This document shows positions 23,677 to 33,200 of a DNA stretch of 64,000 nt, one piece after another. The stretch's first letter is position 1. The number at the start of each line of letters is the position of its first letter. Below the pieces are notes generated by a model. The model made no database searches. It saw nothing but the letters and a program-made list of their open reading frames with translations, and was not told where the DNA came from. Both the position numbers and the translations under genes were made by a program. Source of the stretch: Paludisphaera borealis (lineage in GTDB: Bacteria; Planctomycetota; Planctomycetia; Isosphaerales; Isosphaeraceae); contig NZ_CP019082.1 in assembly GCF_001956985.1 (NCBI RefSeq), forward strand, positions 4,712,001 through 4,776,000, in the 5' to 3' direction.

Positions 23677-25656
23677 TCACGATCCCGACGGGCTCTTGGG
23701 TCGGCGGGAGGCGAGGTGCTCTTCCATCTTCTGGAAGCCGAAGACGCCGACGCCGGCCTGGGCGAACTGGGCGGCGACGTATTTGAGGCCGCGGTCGGCG
23801 GGGATCTTGAGGGTCAGGTCGACCCCTTCGCGGAGTAGATGGACGGGGTTCCAGAGGCTCAGCCGCAGGCCGGCCTTGGCGCAGAGCGGGCGGGCCGTCG
23901 CGGCGAGCTGGGCCAGAGTCATCCGGGGGAGGGCCTCGGGGGTCCGGCGCATCAACTGGTAGACGCCCCCGGCGGAGCGGACGGTCCACCATCGCGACAG
24001 CCGACGCGCGGCGAGGTCGCCGGCTTCCGTGCGCGCCAGGCCCTTGGCGGTCGTCGGGGCGGCGGCCTCGATCAGCTCGCGACCGGCCGACCGGGCCGAC
24101 TCGCGGACGGCCGCCTTGACCTCGGTGCGCGCCGCCTCGACCGCCACGGCCGCCTCGGGCTGGATCGCCGCCAGGCTGAGGACGTCGGCCACGACGAAGC
24201 AGCCGTCGAGCAAGGCCCAGGCCGCTTCGCCGGTCGTCGGCGACTGGCCGTGGCGGAGCACGTTGCCCAGGTGCAGCATGTCGTACAGCGGCAGGAACTG
24301 GTAGTACCGAAGCTCCTGGTCGCTCAGGCTCGCCACCCGCTCCAGGCCGTCGGCCTGGATCATCCGGATGACCGTCTGGCCGTCGTCGCCCGAGAGGGAA
24401 AGCGCGGTCTTGGCCAGCGATTCGGTGAACGACCGCTGGGGCTTCGATTGGAGCAGGGCGAGGGTCTCGGGCCCGGCGTCGGCCTGGGCGATCGGCGGGA
24501 TGATCGCGCCGCCGTGAAGCCGGAGGATCTCCCGGAAATCCGGGTCGGTCGCGTACTTGTCGAGCATCGCCAGGGCCATCGCGCCGTGGTCGCCGAGGGC
24601 CGCGACGGCCTGATTGCGGAGGGTCGGGTCGGCGAAGTCGCCGAACACCACGTCCGCGGCGTCGGGCCCGGCCTTGGCGAGCGCCTTCTCGCCGCTCGCC
24701 CCGAACTCCACCGCCAGCCGCAGCGCGTTGGGGCTGCCGCCGACCTCCCGCACCAGCCCGACCGCCTTGACGTGCCGCAGGTGGCGGGCCACGGTCTCGG
24801 GCCGATGGGTCTGGAGCAGCTCGTCGACGTAGTCCGTGTTCACCCGCAGCAGGATCAGGCTCTCGTCGAGCGTCGTCGCCGCGCCCAGGGCCTCAAGCAC
24901 CGGCCCGTACAGGCTCACCAGCGCGAAGCCTTCGAGGCCGTACCGTCGGAAGGCGTCGACCGCCAGCGTCGGGTGGTCGTCGATGGTCCGCAACGCCGAG
25001 CGGACGTCGGCGGCGCCGTTCTCCAGACTGATGAGGCTGAGGATCACCAGGTGATCGACCAGGGCCGATTCGTCGGTCTGGTGAGCGGCCATCAACTCGG
25101 CGACGCCGGCCGGCTCGGCCAGGATCAGGGGGAGGGCGCTGGGATACTTCGCCGCCATCCGGCGTTGCAGCGGGGTCAGACCTTGCAGCTCGGCGATCAG
25201 GAGCTTGCGGTCGGTCTCGTCGGCCCGCTTCATTCCGAAATACTCGCGCCAGTGCAAGAGCAGGTCGGCCGCCGCGTCATCGCTCAGCATGTCGCGGAGC
25301 CGGCGGAACTCGGTCGGGTGCTTCTCGAACAGGAAGACGGCCTCAAGGTCGAGCCGGTCGAGCAGCTTCAGGCCGCGAAGTCCGTCCGATCGCTCGATCG
25401 CCACGGCGTTCCGCCGGTACCGCTCGACCGTTCGGGCCACCAGCTCGCGATCCTCGGCCGGCGCTTCGCGATACCGGGCTAGCAAGTCGTCCTCGGGCGA
25501 AGGGCTGGACGCGGCTTCGCCGCCGACCGGCGCGCGGGCCGAGACGTCGACGCCGGCCGTCCCGGAGCGGTCGGTGACGGCGACGGGCCGGACCGCCAGT
25601 TTGGCCAGCACACCGAGAGCCGCGAGCAGGGCGACCACCGCGAACGTTCGTTTCAT
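23677..25656 (-). CDS. Large envelope protein with helical repeats, related to the 21296 gene
   Basis: A 659-residue protein starting at ATG 25656 with a hydrophobic leader (TFAVVALLAALGVLAKLAV) that may be a signal anchor. The rest is almost entirely helical, with repeated segments such as KAGPDAADVVFGDF and DAGPETLALLQS, and the final KYVAAQFAQAGVGVFGF resembles EYAAREFAKAGI in the 21296 protein. No catalytic motif was recognised. No good ribosome site precedes the ATG. On the same strand as the 21296 and 18676 genes; the opposite-strand cassette 22662-23643 lies between them. Confidence 0.7.
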   Translation of the reverse strand: MKRTFAVVALLAALGVLAKLAVRPVAVTDRSGTAGVDVSARAPVGGEAASSPSPEDDLLARYREAPAEDRELVARTVERYRRNAVAIERSDGLRGLKLLDRLDLEAVFLFEKHPTEFRRLRDMLSDDAAADLLLHWREYFGMKRADETDRKLLIAELQGLTPLQRRMAAKYPSALPLILAEPAGVAELMAAHQTDESALVDHLVILSLISLENGAADVRSALRTIDDHPTLAVDAFRRYGLEGFALVSLYGPVLEALGAATTLDESLILLRVNTDYVDELLQTHRPETVARHLRHVKAVGLVREVGGSPNALRLAVEFGASGEKALAKAGPDAADVVFGDFADPTLRNQAVAALGDHGAMALAMLDKYATDPDFREILRLHGGAIIPPIAQADAGPETLALLQSKPQRSFTESLAKTALSLSGDDGQTVIRMIQADGLERVASLSDQELRYYQFLPLYDMLHLGNVLRHGQSPTTGEAAWALLDGCFVVADVLSLAAIQPEAAVAVEAARTEVKAAVRESARSAGRELIEAAAPTTAKGLARTEAGDLAARRLSRWWTVRSAGGVYQLMRRTPEALPRMTLAQLAATARPLCAKAGLRLSLWNPVHLLREGVDLTLKIPADRGLKYVAAQFAQAGVGVFGFQKMEEHLASRRPKSPSGS

Positions 25657-26171
25657 CGAAGGAGGCGTCCCCGTGGTGAAACCCGCCAAGGATCGGCGGG
25701 GGCGACCGGGTCGATTCACGTTGCGGAAGATTCAAAGGGATCGTCACGCACGACGCTTCGTGACGGTCGGTCGATCGGACGAAGGCTGCGGTGCTTATCG
25801 GATGGATGAAGAATCGCGGCGGGTCAGCCCTCGCTGTGCATACCCCTTTAATTGTCCGTGACGTTCCTTGATTCGTCAATTCCGACCGCCCAATTCATCG
25901 GCCCTGCGACCGTCTCAACCCGCTCGCGAATCCCCCGCTGAAAGCGACCTCCGCCCCTCCCCGTTCCTATTGTACGAACCCCTCAAGGGGGCCGAACGCG
26001 ACGATTGAGCCGGTTGCGGCAAGGATTCGGAACGGGTGCGTGGGTGAATCGAAAGGGCGGAAAGCCTGTCACGATGTGGCCGATGCCACTAGAATCAGGA
26101 TTCAAGGTACGATGTGAGGAATTTAATTAAAAGCGTGCATTGGTGGGTTGAAGTTGGATCTGGGGGTCTTC
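25657..26171. other. Divergent intergenic region between the 23677 gene and pyk
   Basis: These 515 bases carry no supported gene. A GTCACG/CGTGAC inverted repeat lies near 25743-25764, AT-rich sequence at 26115-26135, and a possible pyk promoter at 26066-26095. Confidence 0.5.
26066..26095 (+). promoter_or_regulatory. Possible promoter of pyk
   Basis: CTGTCA at 26066-26071 (4 of 6 with TTGACA), 18 bases, then TAGAAT at 26090-26095 (5 of 6 with TATAAT). It lies 76 bases before the chosen start of pyk. Confidence 0.35.
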
Positions 26172-27683
26172 ATGGTCGGGAATCAGGTCGAGCCGATGGG
26201 CAAGGTGCGGACGAAGATCGTGGCGACGGTGGGGCCGGCCTCGCGTGATCCGGCGATGTTGCGGAGGTTGGCCGAGGCGGGGGTGGACGTCTTCAGGCTC
26301 AACTTCTCGCACGGCACGCACGACGAGCACACCGCGACGTACGAGGCGATCCGCGAGGTGAACCGGGTTTTGGGGCGGCGGATCGCGGTGTTGCAAGATC
26401 TGTGCGGCCCCAAGATCCGCCTGGGGCCGATCGCCGGCGACGTCGTCGAGTGCGAGCTTGACGCCGAGTTCACGCTTTCGAAGCGGCCGGGCGCGACCGA
26501 CGACCCGCACCAGCTGACCTGCACTTATGAGTCGCTGGCCGACGACCTGGAGGTCGGCCAGAGCATCCTGTTCGCCGACGGCGCCGTGGCGATGGACGTG
26601 GTCGAGCACCGGACCGGCTGGGTGCGGCTGAAGGTGACGCTGCCGGGGCGGATTCGATCGCATCAAGGGATCAACGTCCCGGGCGCTTCGCTGAGCGTCT
26701 CGGCGTTGACCGATAAGGACCTGGCCGACCTCGAATGGACGGTCGGTCGCGAGGTGTCGTACGTCGGGCTCTCGTTCGTCCGCCAGGCCGCCGACGTCAC
26801 GAGGCTGCGGGCCGAGCTGGACAGCCGGGGCAGCCGCGCCCGGATCGTCGCCAAGATCGAGAAGCCGCAGGCCGTGGCCAACCTCGAATCGATCGTCGCC
26901 GAGGCCGACGCCGTGATGGTGGCGCGGGGCGACCTGGGAGTCGAGATCGACGTCGCCAAGGTCCCCGCCGTCCAGAAGCAGATCATCGACGCCTGCCACC
27001 GGTCGGGGATTCCGGTGATCACGGCGACCCAGATGCTCAACAGCATGGAGTCGTCGAGCCGGCCGACGCGGGCCGAGGCGACCGACGTCTTCAACGCGGT
27101 GCTCGACGGCACCGACGCGGTGATGCTCTCGGGCGAGACGGCCATCGGCGCCTATCCGATCGAGGCGGTCTCGACCATGAGCCAGATCGCCCACGAGGCC
27201 GAGAACCTGATGTTCACCCAGTTCCGGTCGGGCGCCCCCTGGACCTGGTCGGTGGCGAACTGGCCCGGGCTCTACGCCGACGACGAGCCGCGCCGGACCG
27301 TCTCCCGCGCCGGACAGGTGCTGCCGATCACCGAGGCGGTCGTCGCGGCGGCCAGCCAGGTCAGCCAGCGGCTCCGCGCGGCGTTGCTCGTCGTCGCGAC
27401 CCACTCGGGAAGGACCGCCCTGGCCCTCTCCAAGCAGCGCGGCTCCACCCCGATCCTGGCCCTCACCGACGACGTCGAGGTCGCCCACGCCATGTCGCTC
27501 TACTGGGGCGTCACCCCGTTGCACAACCCCGATCTGTTCGACACCGGCCAGGTGCTCGCCTTCGCCGACGAGTGGTGTCGCGAGCGCGACCTCATCGACA
27601 CCGGCGACCGCGTCGTCGTCGTCCGCGGCGTCCTTCCCGCCAACCCCAGCCACAACGCCATCCTCGTCCACGAGGTCGAATGA
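26172..27683 (+). CDS. pyk: Pyruvate kinase
   Basis: A 503-residue enzyme converting phosphoenolpyruvate and ADP to pyruvate and ATP, the last step of glycolysis. It has KIVATVGPAS at the N-terminus, RLNFSHG, DLCGPKIRLG, the catalytic Lys region IVAKIEKPQAV, the metal site VMVARGDLGVEI, and PVITATQMLNSM followed by RAEATDVFNAVLDGTDAVML. The C-terminal domain keeps the THSGRTALALSKQR segment. The ATG at 26172 is chosen; frames open to 26148 upstream and an ATG at 26196 are alternatives. Length agrees with the family. It is a single gene between two intergenic gaps. Confidence 0.95.
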   Translation: MVGNQVEPMGKVRTKIVATVGPASRDPAMLRRLAEAGVDVFRLNFSHGTHDEHTATYEAIREVNRVLGRRIAVLQDLCGPKIRLGPIAGDVVECELDAEFTLSKRPGATDDPHQLTCTYESLADDLEVGQSILFADGAVAMDVVEHRTGWVRLKVTLPGRIRSHQGINVPGASLSVSALTDKDLADLEWTVGREVSYVGLSFVRQAADVTRLRAELDSRGSRARIVAKIEKPQAVANLESIVAEADAVMVARGDLGVEIDVAKVPAVQKQIIDACHRSGIPVITATQMLNSMESSSRPTRAEATDVFNAVLDGTDAVMLSGETAIGAYPIEAVSTMSQIAHEAENLMFTQFRSGAPWTWSVANWPGLYADDEPRRTVSRAGQVLPITEAVVAAASQVSQRLRAALLVVATHSGRTALALSKQRGSTPILALTDDVEVAHAMSLYWGVTPLHNPDLFDTGQVLAFADEWCRERDLIDTGDRVVVVRGVLPANPSHNAILVHEVE

Positions 27684-27828
27684 CCGCGTCGGGCCGCCGT
27701 CCGTCCCCACCGCCTCCTTGAGCCGAGGCGGCGGCTGGAGTATGGTGCGGAATGTTCAACGCCTTCGCGGCCGGGCGGCGTCCAGCCCCGGCGAGGCCGT
27801 TTTCCTCAACCTCTCGGGAGACGCGGAC

Positions 27829-29166
27829 ATGTTCGTTCGGACTGGCGGCAAGCGGCGTGATTTCCTCCGGGTCGCGGCGTCGAGCGCGCTCTTGGCCCCC
27901 TTGAGCGCGCCGGCGGGCAAGGCTCTGGGCGCGGAGTTTCGATCGAAGAACGAACGGCCCGGGCTGGCCCTGATCGGCGCGGGGGGGCAGGGCAAGGGAG
28001 ACGCCATGGGCGCCTCGCACTTCGGCGACTTCGTCGCCGTCTGCGACGTCGACAAGAACCACGCCGAGGCGGCCAAGGAGCATCATCGCATCGGCAAGGG
28101 GAAGGCCGAGTCCTACGGCGACTACCGCAAGGTCCTCGACCGCAAGGACGTCGACGCCGTGATCGTCGGCACGCCCGACCACTGGCACTCGAAGATCACC
28201 ATCGACGCCATGAAGGCCGGCAAGGACGTCTACTGCGAGAAGCCGCTCACCCTGACCATCGACGAGGGCAAGAAGCTCTGCAAGGTCGCCAAGGAGACCG
28301 GCCGCGTCCTCCAGGTCGGCACCCAGCAGCGCAGCGACCATAATAAGGTGTTCCTCCTGGCCGTCGCCCTGGTCCGCTCCGGACGCATCGGCAAGATCAA
28401 GAAGGTCACCGCCGCGATCGGCGACGGCCCCACCGGCGGCCCGTTCGCCAAGGAGAGCGTCCCCCCCGAGCTGAACTGGGACATGTGGCTCGGCCAGGCG
28501 CCCAAGGTCGATTACATCAAGCAGCGCTGCCATTCCGAGTTCCGATGGTGGTACGAGTATTCCGGCGGCAAGCTCACCGACTGGGGCGCGCACCACGTCG
28601 ACATCGGCACGTGGGCGCTGGGCATGGAGAACACCGGCCCCAGGACGATCGAGGTCGTCAAGGGGGAGTTGCCCGTCGAATTCAAGAACGGCTACCCGAC
28701 CGTCGCCGACCGGTTCAACACCACCACCCACTTCCTCGTCCGCGCGACGTTCGCCAACGGAATCCCCCTGGAGATCCGCGACGACACCGAGAACGGCGTG
28801 ACCTTCGTGGGCGAGGGGGGCCGGATCTTCGTCACCCGCGACCGGATCGACCTCGACGGCGGCGCCGTCGGCGCGCTGTATAAAGACCCCGTCTCCGACT
28901 CGCTCCTCCGCGAGCTTCGCAAGGGCAAGCCGCTCGACGGCCACATGGAGAACTTCATCAAATGCTGCGGCGACCGGGGCACGCCGGTTTCCGACGTCTG
29001 GACCCATCACCGGGCCCTCACCACCTGCCACCTGGCGAACATCGCCATCCGCCTCGGCGGCCGTAAGCTGACCTGGGACGCCGAGAAGGAACAGATCGTC
29101 GGCGACGCCGAGGCCGACGCCATGCAGACCCGCCCCCAGCGCGCCGGCTACGAAGTGACCGCCTGA
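27829..29166 (+). CDS. Gfo/Idh/MocA-family oxidoreductase with Tat-like leader
   Basis: A 445-residue protein; ATG 27829 has GGGAG upstream. The leader KRRDFLRVAASSALLAP is of twin-arginine type. The NAD(P)-binding fold begins ALIGAGGQGKGD and the family lysine motif is CEKPLTL; DWGAHHVDIGTWAL is in the substrate domain. Such exported enzymes are very numerous in planctomycetes, and their sugar or inositol substrates are mostly unknown. The cofactor is probably held tightly after folding in the cytoplasm. It is 145 bases downstream of pyk, but no functional link is evident. Confidence 0.9.
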   Translation: MFVRTGGKRRDFLRVAASSALLAPLSAPAGKALGAEFRSKNERPGLALIGAGGQGKGDAMGASHFGDFVAVCDVDKNHAEAAKEHHRIGKGKAESYGDYRKVLDRKDVDAVIVGTPDHWHSKITIDAMKAGKDVYCEKPLTLTIDEGKKLCKVAKETGRVLQVGTQQRSDHNKVFLLAVALVRSGRIGKIKKVTAAIGDGPTGGPFAKESVPPELNWDMWLGQAPKVDYIKQRCHSEFRWWYEYSGGKLTDWGAHHVDIGTWALGMENTGPRTIEVVKGELPVEFKNGYPTVADRFNTTTHFLVRATFANGIPLEIRDDTENGVTFVGEGGRIFVTRDRIDLDGGAVGALYKDPVSDSLLRELRKGKPLDGHMENFIKCCGDRGTPVSDVWTHHRALTTCHLANIAIRLGGRKLTWDAEKEQIVGDAEADAMQTRPQRAGYEVTA

Positions 29167-29195
29167 CCTGAGCCCGGCCCTTCCAGTACGCCAAC

Positions 29196-29240
29196 GAAAA
29201 CGGGCGGCCTCGACCTGGAGACAAGGTCGAGACCGCCCGT
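29196..29240 (-). terminator. Terminator of the PEP-CTERM gene
   Basis: ACGGGCGG-C-CTCGACCT at 29200-29216 pairs with AGGTCGAG-A-CCGCCCGT at 29224-29240, with one mismatch. On the minus strand the stem is followed by TTTTC, which is the order expected after the minus-strand gene ending at 29278. Confidence 0.7.
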
Positions 29241-29277
29241 GGCGAATCGTGCCGAGGTTTTGCGGGGGTGACGCCGA

Positions 29278-29982
29278 TCAGGCGACGGCCTTGCGGCGGC
29301 GTCGCAGACCGACCAAGCCCATCCCGGCGAGTCCGACGACCGCCGACACGATGCTGGCCGGCTCGGGGACCGAGCCATACGAGGTCAGGGCGATCAGGTT
29401 CTGGTAGTGGTCGTTGGCGTTGACGACGAAGAGCGTTGCGTTGGTGCCGCCGTAAGCCGTGTGAGAATTGTAGTTGCTGAACGAGGTGTACTGGTTGTAC
29501 AGGTTGTCGATGCTCGTCGTGGCGTACCGGTACATGAACTTGGAGTCAATCGTGTCCCAGATGGCGAGGGCCATCGCGGATTTCTGGTCGGCGGTGGTGG
29601 CGGAGAATTGGGTCAGGAGATACGCCAACCGATTGCCGACGTCGCTGTAGCCTGAGTTCGCGAAGTAGGGACTGGCATTGGTGACGCTGCTCAGCGGCGA
29701 AGTGGTGGTCGCGTGGATGGTGTCGGGGCCATTACCCACTGAGATGTTGAGCGAGACGCAGTACGCGTTGAAAGCCGAGCCTCCAGGACTGATCGGCGTC
29801 TCGGTGAACGCGCCGGCGGTGGTGCTCTGCCACGAATTCTGCCCGGTGTACTTCACCTGGACGCTCTCGCCCCCCTGAAACGTGCTCGAGAGGGTCACTG
29901 ATCCGGCCTGCGCCTCAAGCGCCCCGGAGAGGCCGAAAAGAACCATACCAAGGAGGGTCTTCTGCAACAGTGATTTGATCAT
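29278..29982 (-). CDS. PEP-CTERM sorting-domain protein
   Basis: A 234-residue exported protein starting at ATG 29982 (GGGAAT upstream). A signal peptide (LLGMVLFGLSGALEAQAG) is followed by a Ser/Thr/Asn-rich beta-type mature region with several Tyr residues. The C-terminus is a textbook PEP-CTERM signal: VPEPASIVSAVVGLAGMGLV then LRRRRK. An exosortase would be expected to cut it and place the protein at the surface. The mature region contains no recognised catalytic domain. Its base composition is less GC-rich than its neighbours. Confidence 0.88.
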   Translation of the reverse strand: MIKSLLQKTLLGMVLFGLSGALEAQAGSVTLSSTFQGGESVQVKYTGQNSWQSTTAGAFTETPISPGGSAFNAYCVSLNISVGNGPDTIHATTTSPLSSVTNASPYFANSGYSDVGNRLAYLLTQFSATTADQKSAMALAIWDTIDSKFMYRYATTSIDNLYNQYTSFSNYNSHTAYGGTNATLFVVNANDHYQNLIALTSYGSVPEPASIVSAVVGLAGMGLVGLRRRRKAVA

Positions 29983-30248
29983 GCGATTCCCATGTGTAGA
30001 CAAGAGTGTGTGAACCAAGTTGCTTGCGTCGTTTGCTTCCCCCTTGTAACGAGGCCGACAAGCAGGTTGGGACATGCATGTGGTTGAGACGCCACACGGC
30101 CCGGGTTGGCGTGCGTTGAGGGCAGCAACCGCCCACTGCGAGGTGCTGGATCGACGCGCGGCGCGGATTTTCAACCGGCGCAGCGCGGGGACGCCTGATC
30201 GGCGCGGTTGGTGCGAAGGGACGTGATCGCGGAGCGGCGGGGACGTGG

Positions 30249-33200
30249 TCAGTCGGCGAGGTCGAGCCGTCGCAGCTCGCTGCCGAAGGTTTCGAGGTTC
30301 CAGACCTCGGCGAGCGGTTCGGTTCCGCCGCTGCCGGCGAGTCGCCGGCCGGTCGCGTCGAAGACCAGGCTGGAGATGTGTCCGCACTGGCTGGGGAGCC
30401 GGTACTGGTACGCGTAATGGAACGAGGAAGGCGCGGACGACCAGAGGTGGATCGACCCGTGCTGGGTGCCGGCGGCGAGCTGGCGGCCGTCGGGCGAGAA
30501 GGTCAGGACGGTGATCCATCCTTCGGGCTCGGCCGGATCGACGACCTTGGCGCGGAGCCAGCCGACGACCGCGAGCCGTTCGGTGTCGATGAGCGTGATC
30601 TCGCCGGTGCGGTCGCCCAGCGCCAGCAGCCGGCCGTCGGGCCGAAGCGCGATGCTGACCACCTGCTCCGGGAGCGCGCCGTTCCAAGGCAGACGCTCGG
30701 CCTCGATCGGCTCGGACGTCGCCGGCTGGAGCTTCCAGGCCTGGACGCGCCGCGTCTCGTCGATCAGGTAGAGCCGGTCGCCGGCCGATGCGATCTGCAA
30801 GGCCTGGAACCGAGGCGAGTGGGGCCCTCCCGGACCCGACCCCGCGCCGGGGCTCGGCGGTCCGCCTCCCGGAATCGTCGTGAGAGCACGGGGCGCGCCG
30901 GGGCCAGAGCTAGAGCGCGCCCCTCTCCCTCTTGGAAAGCTCGACGGTGGGAAATCCCAGGGGTTGGCGGGTTCGACGGCGGGTTCGTCAGTGCGGACCA
31001 CGGGGACGACCCGGCCGGGATGCTCGGAATCCCAGACGAAGACCGAGCGGCCGTGGGCCAGGGCCAGCGCGCGGCCGTCGCCGGAGCGGGCCAGGGGAGG
31101 GGGCCAGAACCGGTTCTCGCCTTGGAGACGGGATAGATCGAGTCGCGACGGTTCGCAGGCGGCCTTCGGTCGCGCGGGCCAGATTTTCAGACCCCGCGCG
31201 TCGTGGGCGACGAGGTCGCCCCGGGCGTCGAAGGCCAGCGTGGCGGCGCGGTTGCGGCCGCGCGGCGCGGCGGGGTCGGAATCCGGATCGTGATCGGCCC
31301 GGCGGTCGGACCGCGCGGTCACGTTCCGTAGCGAGGCCGTCTCGTGTTCCGGAATGCGGGAGTCGCACCAGAGCCAGGTCTCGCCGAGGCCGTCGCTGAT
31401 CGCGAGCAGGCCGTCGTCGCGAAACGCCAGTGAGGTCGGCCCGGAGTCGAACCCGCTGATCTGGACCCGCGCCGAGGGCTCGTCGATCTTCCAGAACGAC
31501 GTCGTCACGCCGCGGCCGCCGACCACCAGGGTCTTGCCGTCGGCCGAGAAGCCGAAGTCAAGGACCATTTCAAGGTTCGGCAGCACGGCGGCCAGCTTGC
31601 GCGCGACCAGGTCCCACAGCTCCACCTGGGTTCCGAAGCCGCCCGAGGTCGCCAGCATGGTGCCCCGAGGGTTGAACTGGAGCCGCGTCACGAGGCTTTG
31701 GGTGGACGAGAAGCTTGACAGGAATTCGCCGGTGGCGACGTTCCAGAGCTGGATGGTCCCCCCCGATGCGGTCGCCAGCCGGCCGCCGGCCCCCACCGCC
31801 AGCGCCTTGACCTCGGCCTGCGATTCGACGGGCTTCAAGGCCCGGCCGTCGTCGGCCGAGAACATCTTGACGGTCGTCGAGCCGTGGATGGCGAAGGCCA
31901 CGGTCTTGCCGTCGGCGCCGAGCGCGACAAGGGGGATCGGAAAGCTCATCGGCCGAAGCTCGGGCCGGGCGTGGTCGAGGACCGTGGGCGTCGAATCGGC
32001 GTGTTCCAGGTTCCAGAGCACGATCTGAAACCCGGCTCGTCCGAACGGAGGGCCGTCCGCGAAGGGGCCGGCTCGGAAGCCCGGACCGGGCATGGCGTCG
32101 TCCTCGACGTCGATCGTGACCAGGCGCTTGCCGGTCGGCTCGCCGAAGACGCTCAGCACGCGGCGGTCGGGGCGGATCAATTCGCGGACGGTCGCGCCGG
32201 TCGCGCCGTTGATGAGCAAGGCCGACTGGCCGTCGGGAGGGACGACCGCCAGGTAGGCTCCGGCCGGGGCGAGTTGGTCTCCCCATGACCGTCGCGAGCC
32301 CCCCGGGCCTCGATTCGTCGGGCCGGCTCGCGAGGCGGTCGAAGACGCCTGCGAGCCGGGCTCGGCGGCCGTCGGAGTTGGACCCGGACTCGGCGACGCC
32401 GCGGCGGGGGGAGGGGCGGGGGCGGCGGCCTGGGTGCCCACACGCGGCTTCGCGCCGTGGAGAAGCGTGATCTTCTCGAGCGGCCGCTCCTGGTTGACGT
32501 CCCAGAGCGAGAGTTCCTCGCCATCCGTCGAGAGCACCGACAGCCTCGCGTTCTCGGCGTCGAACACCAAGTCGCGGATTGGACCGGTCGGCAGCTTGGC
32601 GCGGCGCTCGATGTCGCGGAGGACGAGGAACTCGGCGGCTTCGTCGCGGAGCTGCGCTTTCAGATCGGGCTCGGGTTCGAGGGCCGACGCCTGCTTGAGC
32701 AGATCCAGGCCCTTGGCCCGACGATCGGGCTCGCTGGTGTGGCGGACGAGGGCGGCGTGCCGCCAGAGCATCGTCCGCATCGCCGCCCGCGTCTCTCGCT
32801 CGGCCGCTTCGGTCTTCTCGCGCTCGGCGACGGCCGTGTTCCTGGAGTTCCGCGCCTGGTCGCGCTCGTTGCGGACCCGGTTGTAGGCGTACGCGGCGAT
32901 CGACAGCACCAAGACGCTGGCGACCGCCGAAACGGTGGTGATCCCGGGGTGCCGGCGCGCCACCCGCCACATCCGCCCCACGGGGCTGATCCGCCGCGCC
33001 CGCACCGGCTCGCGGTTCAAGAACCGGGCCAGGTCTTCGCCGAGGGCCGCCGCCGACGCATAGCGGTCGACCGGCCGCTTGGCCAGGGTCTTCAGGACGA
33101 TCGTTTCGAGGTCGCGGGGAATCCGCCGGTCGATCGCGCGAGGCGGCACGGGCTCGCGGCCGGCGATCTGGTCGAGCAACTCCGCGGCGCTCGAACCATC

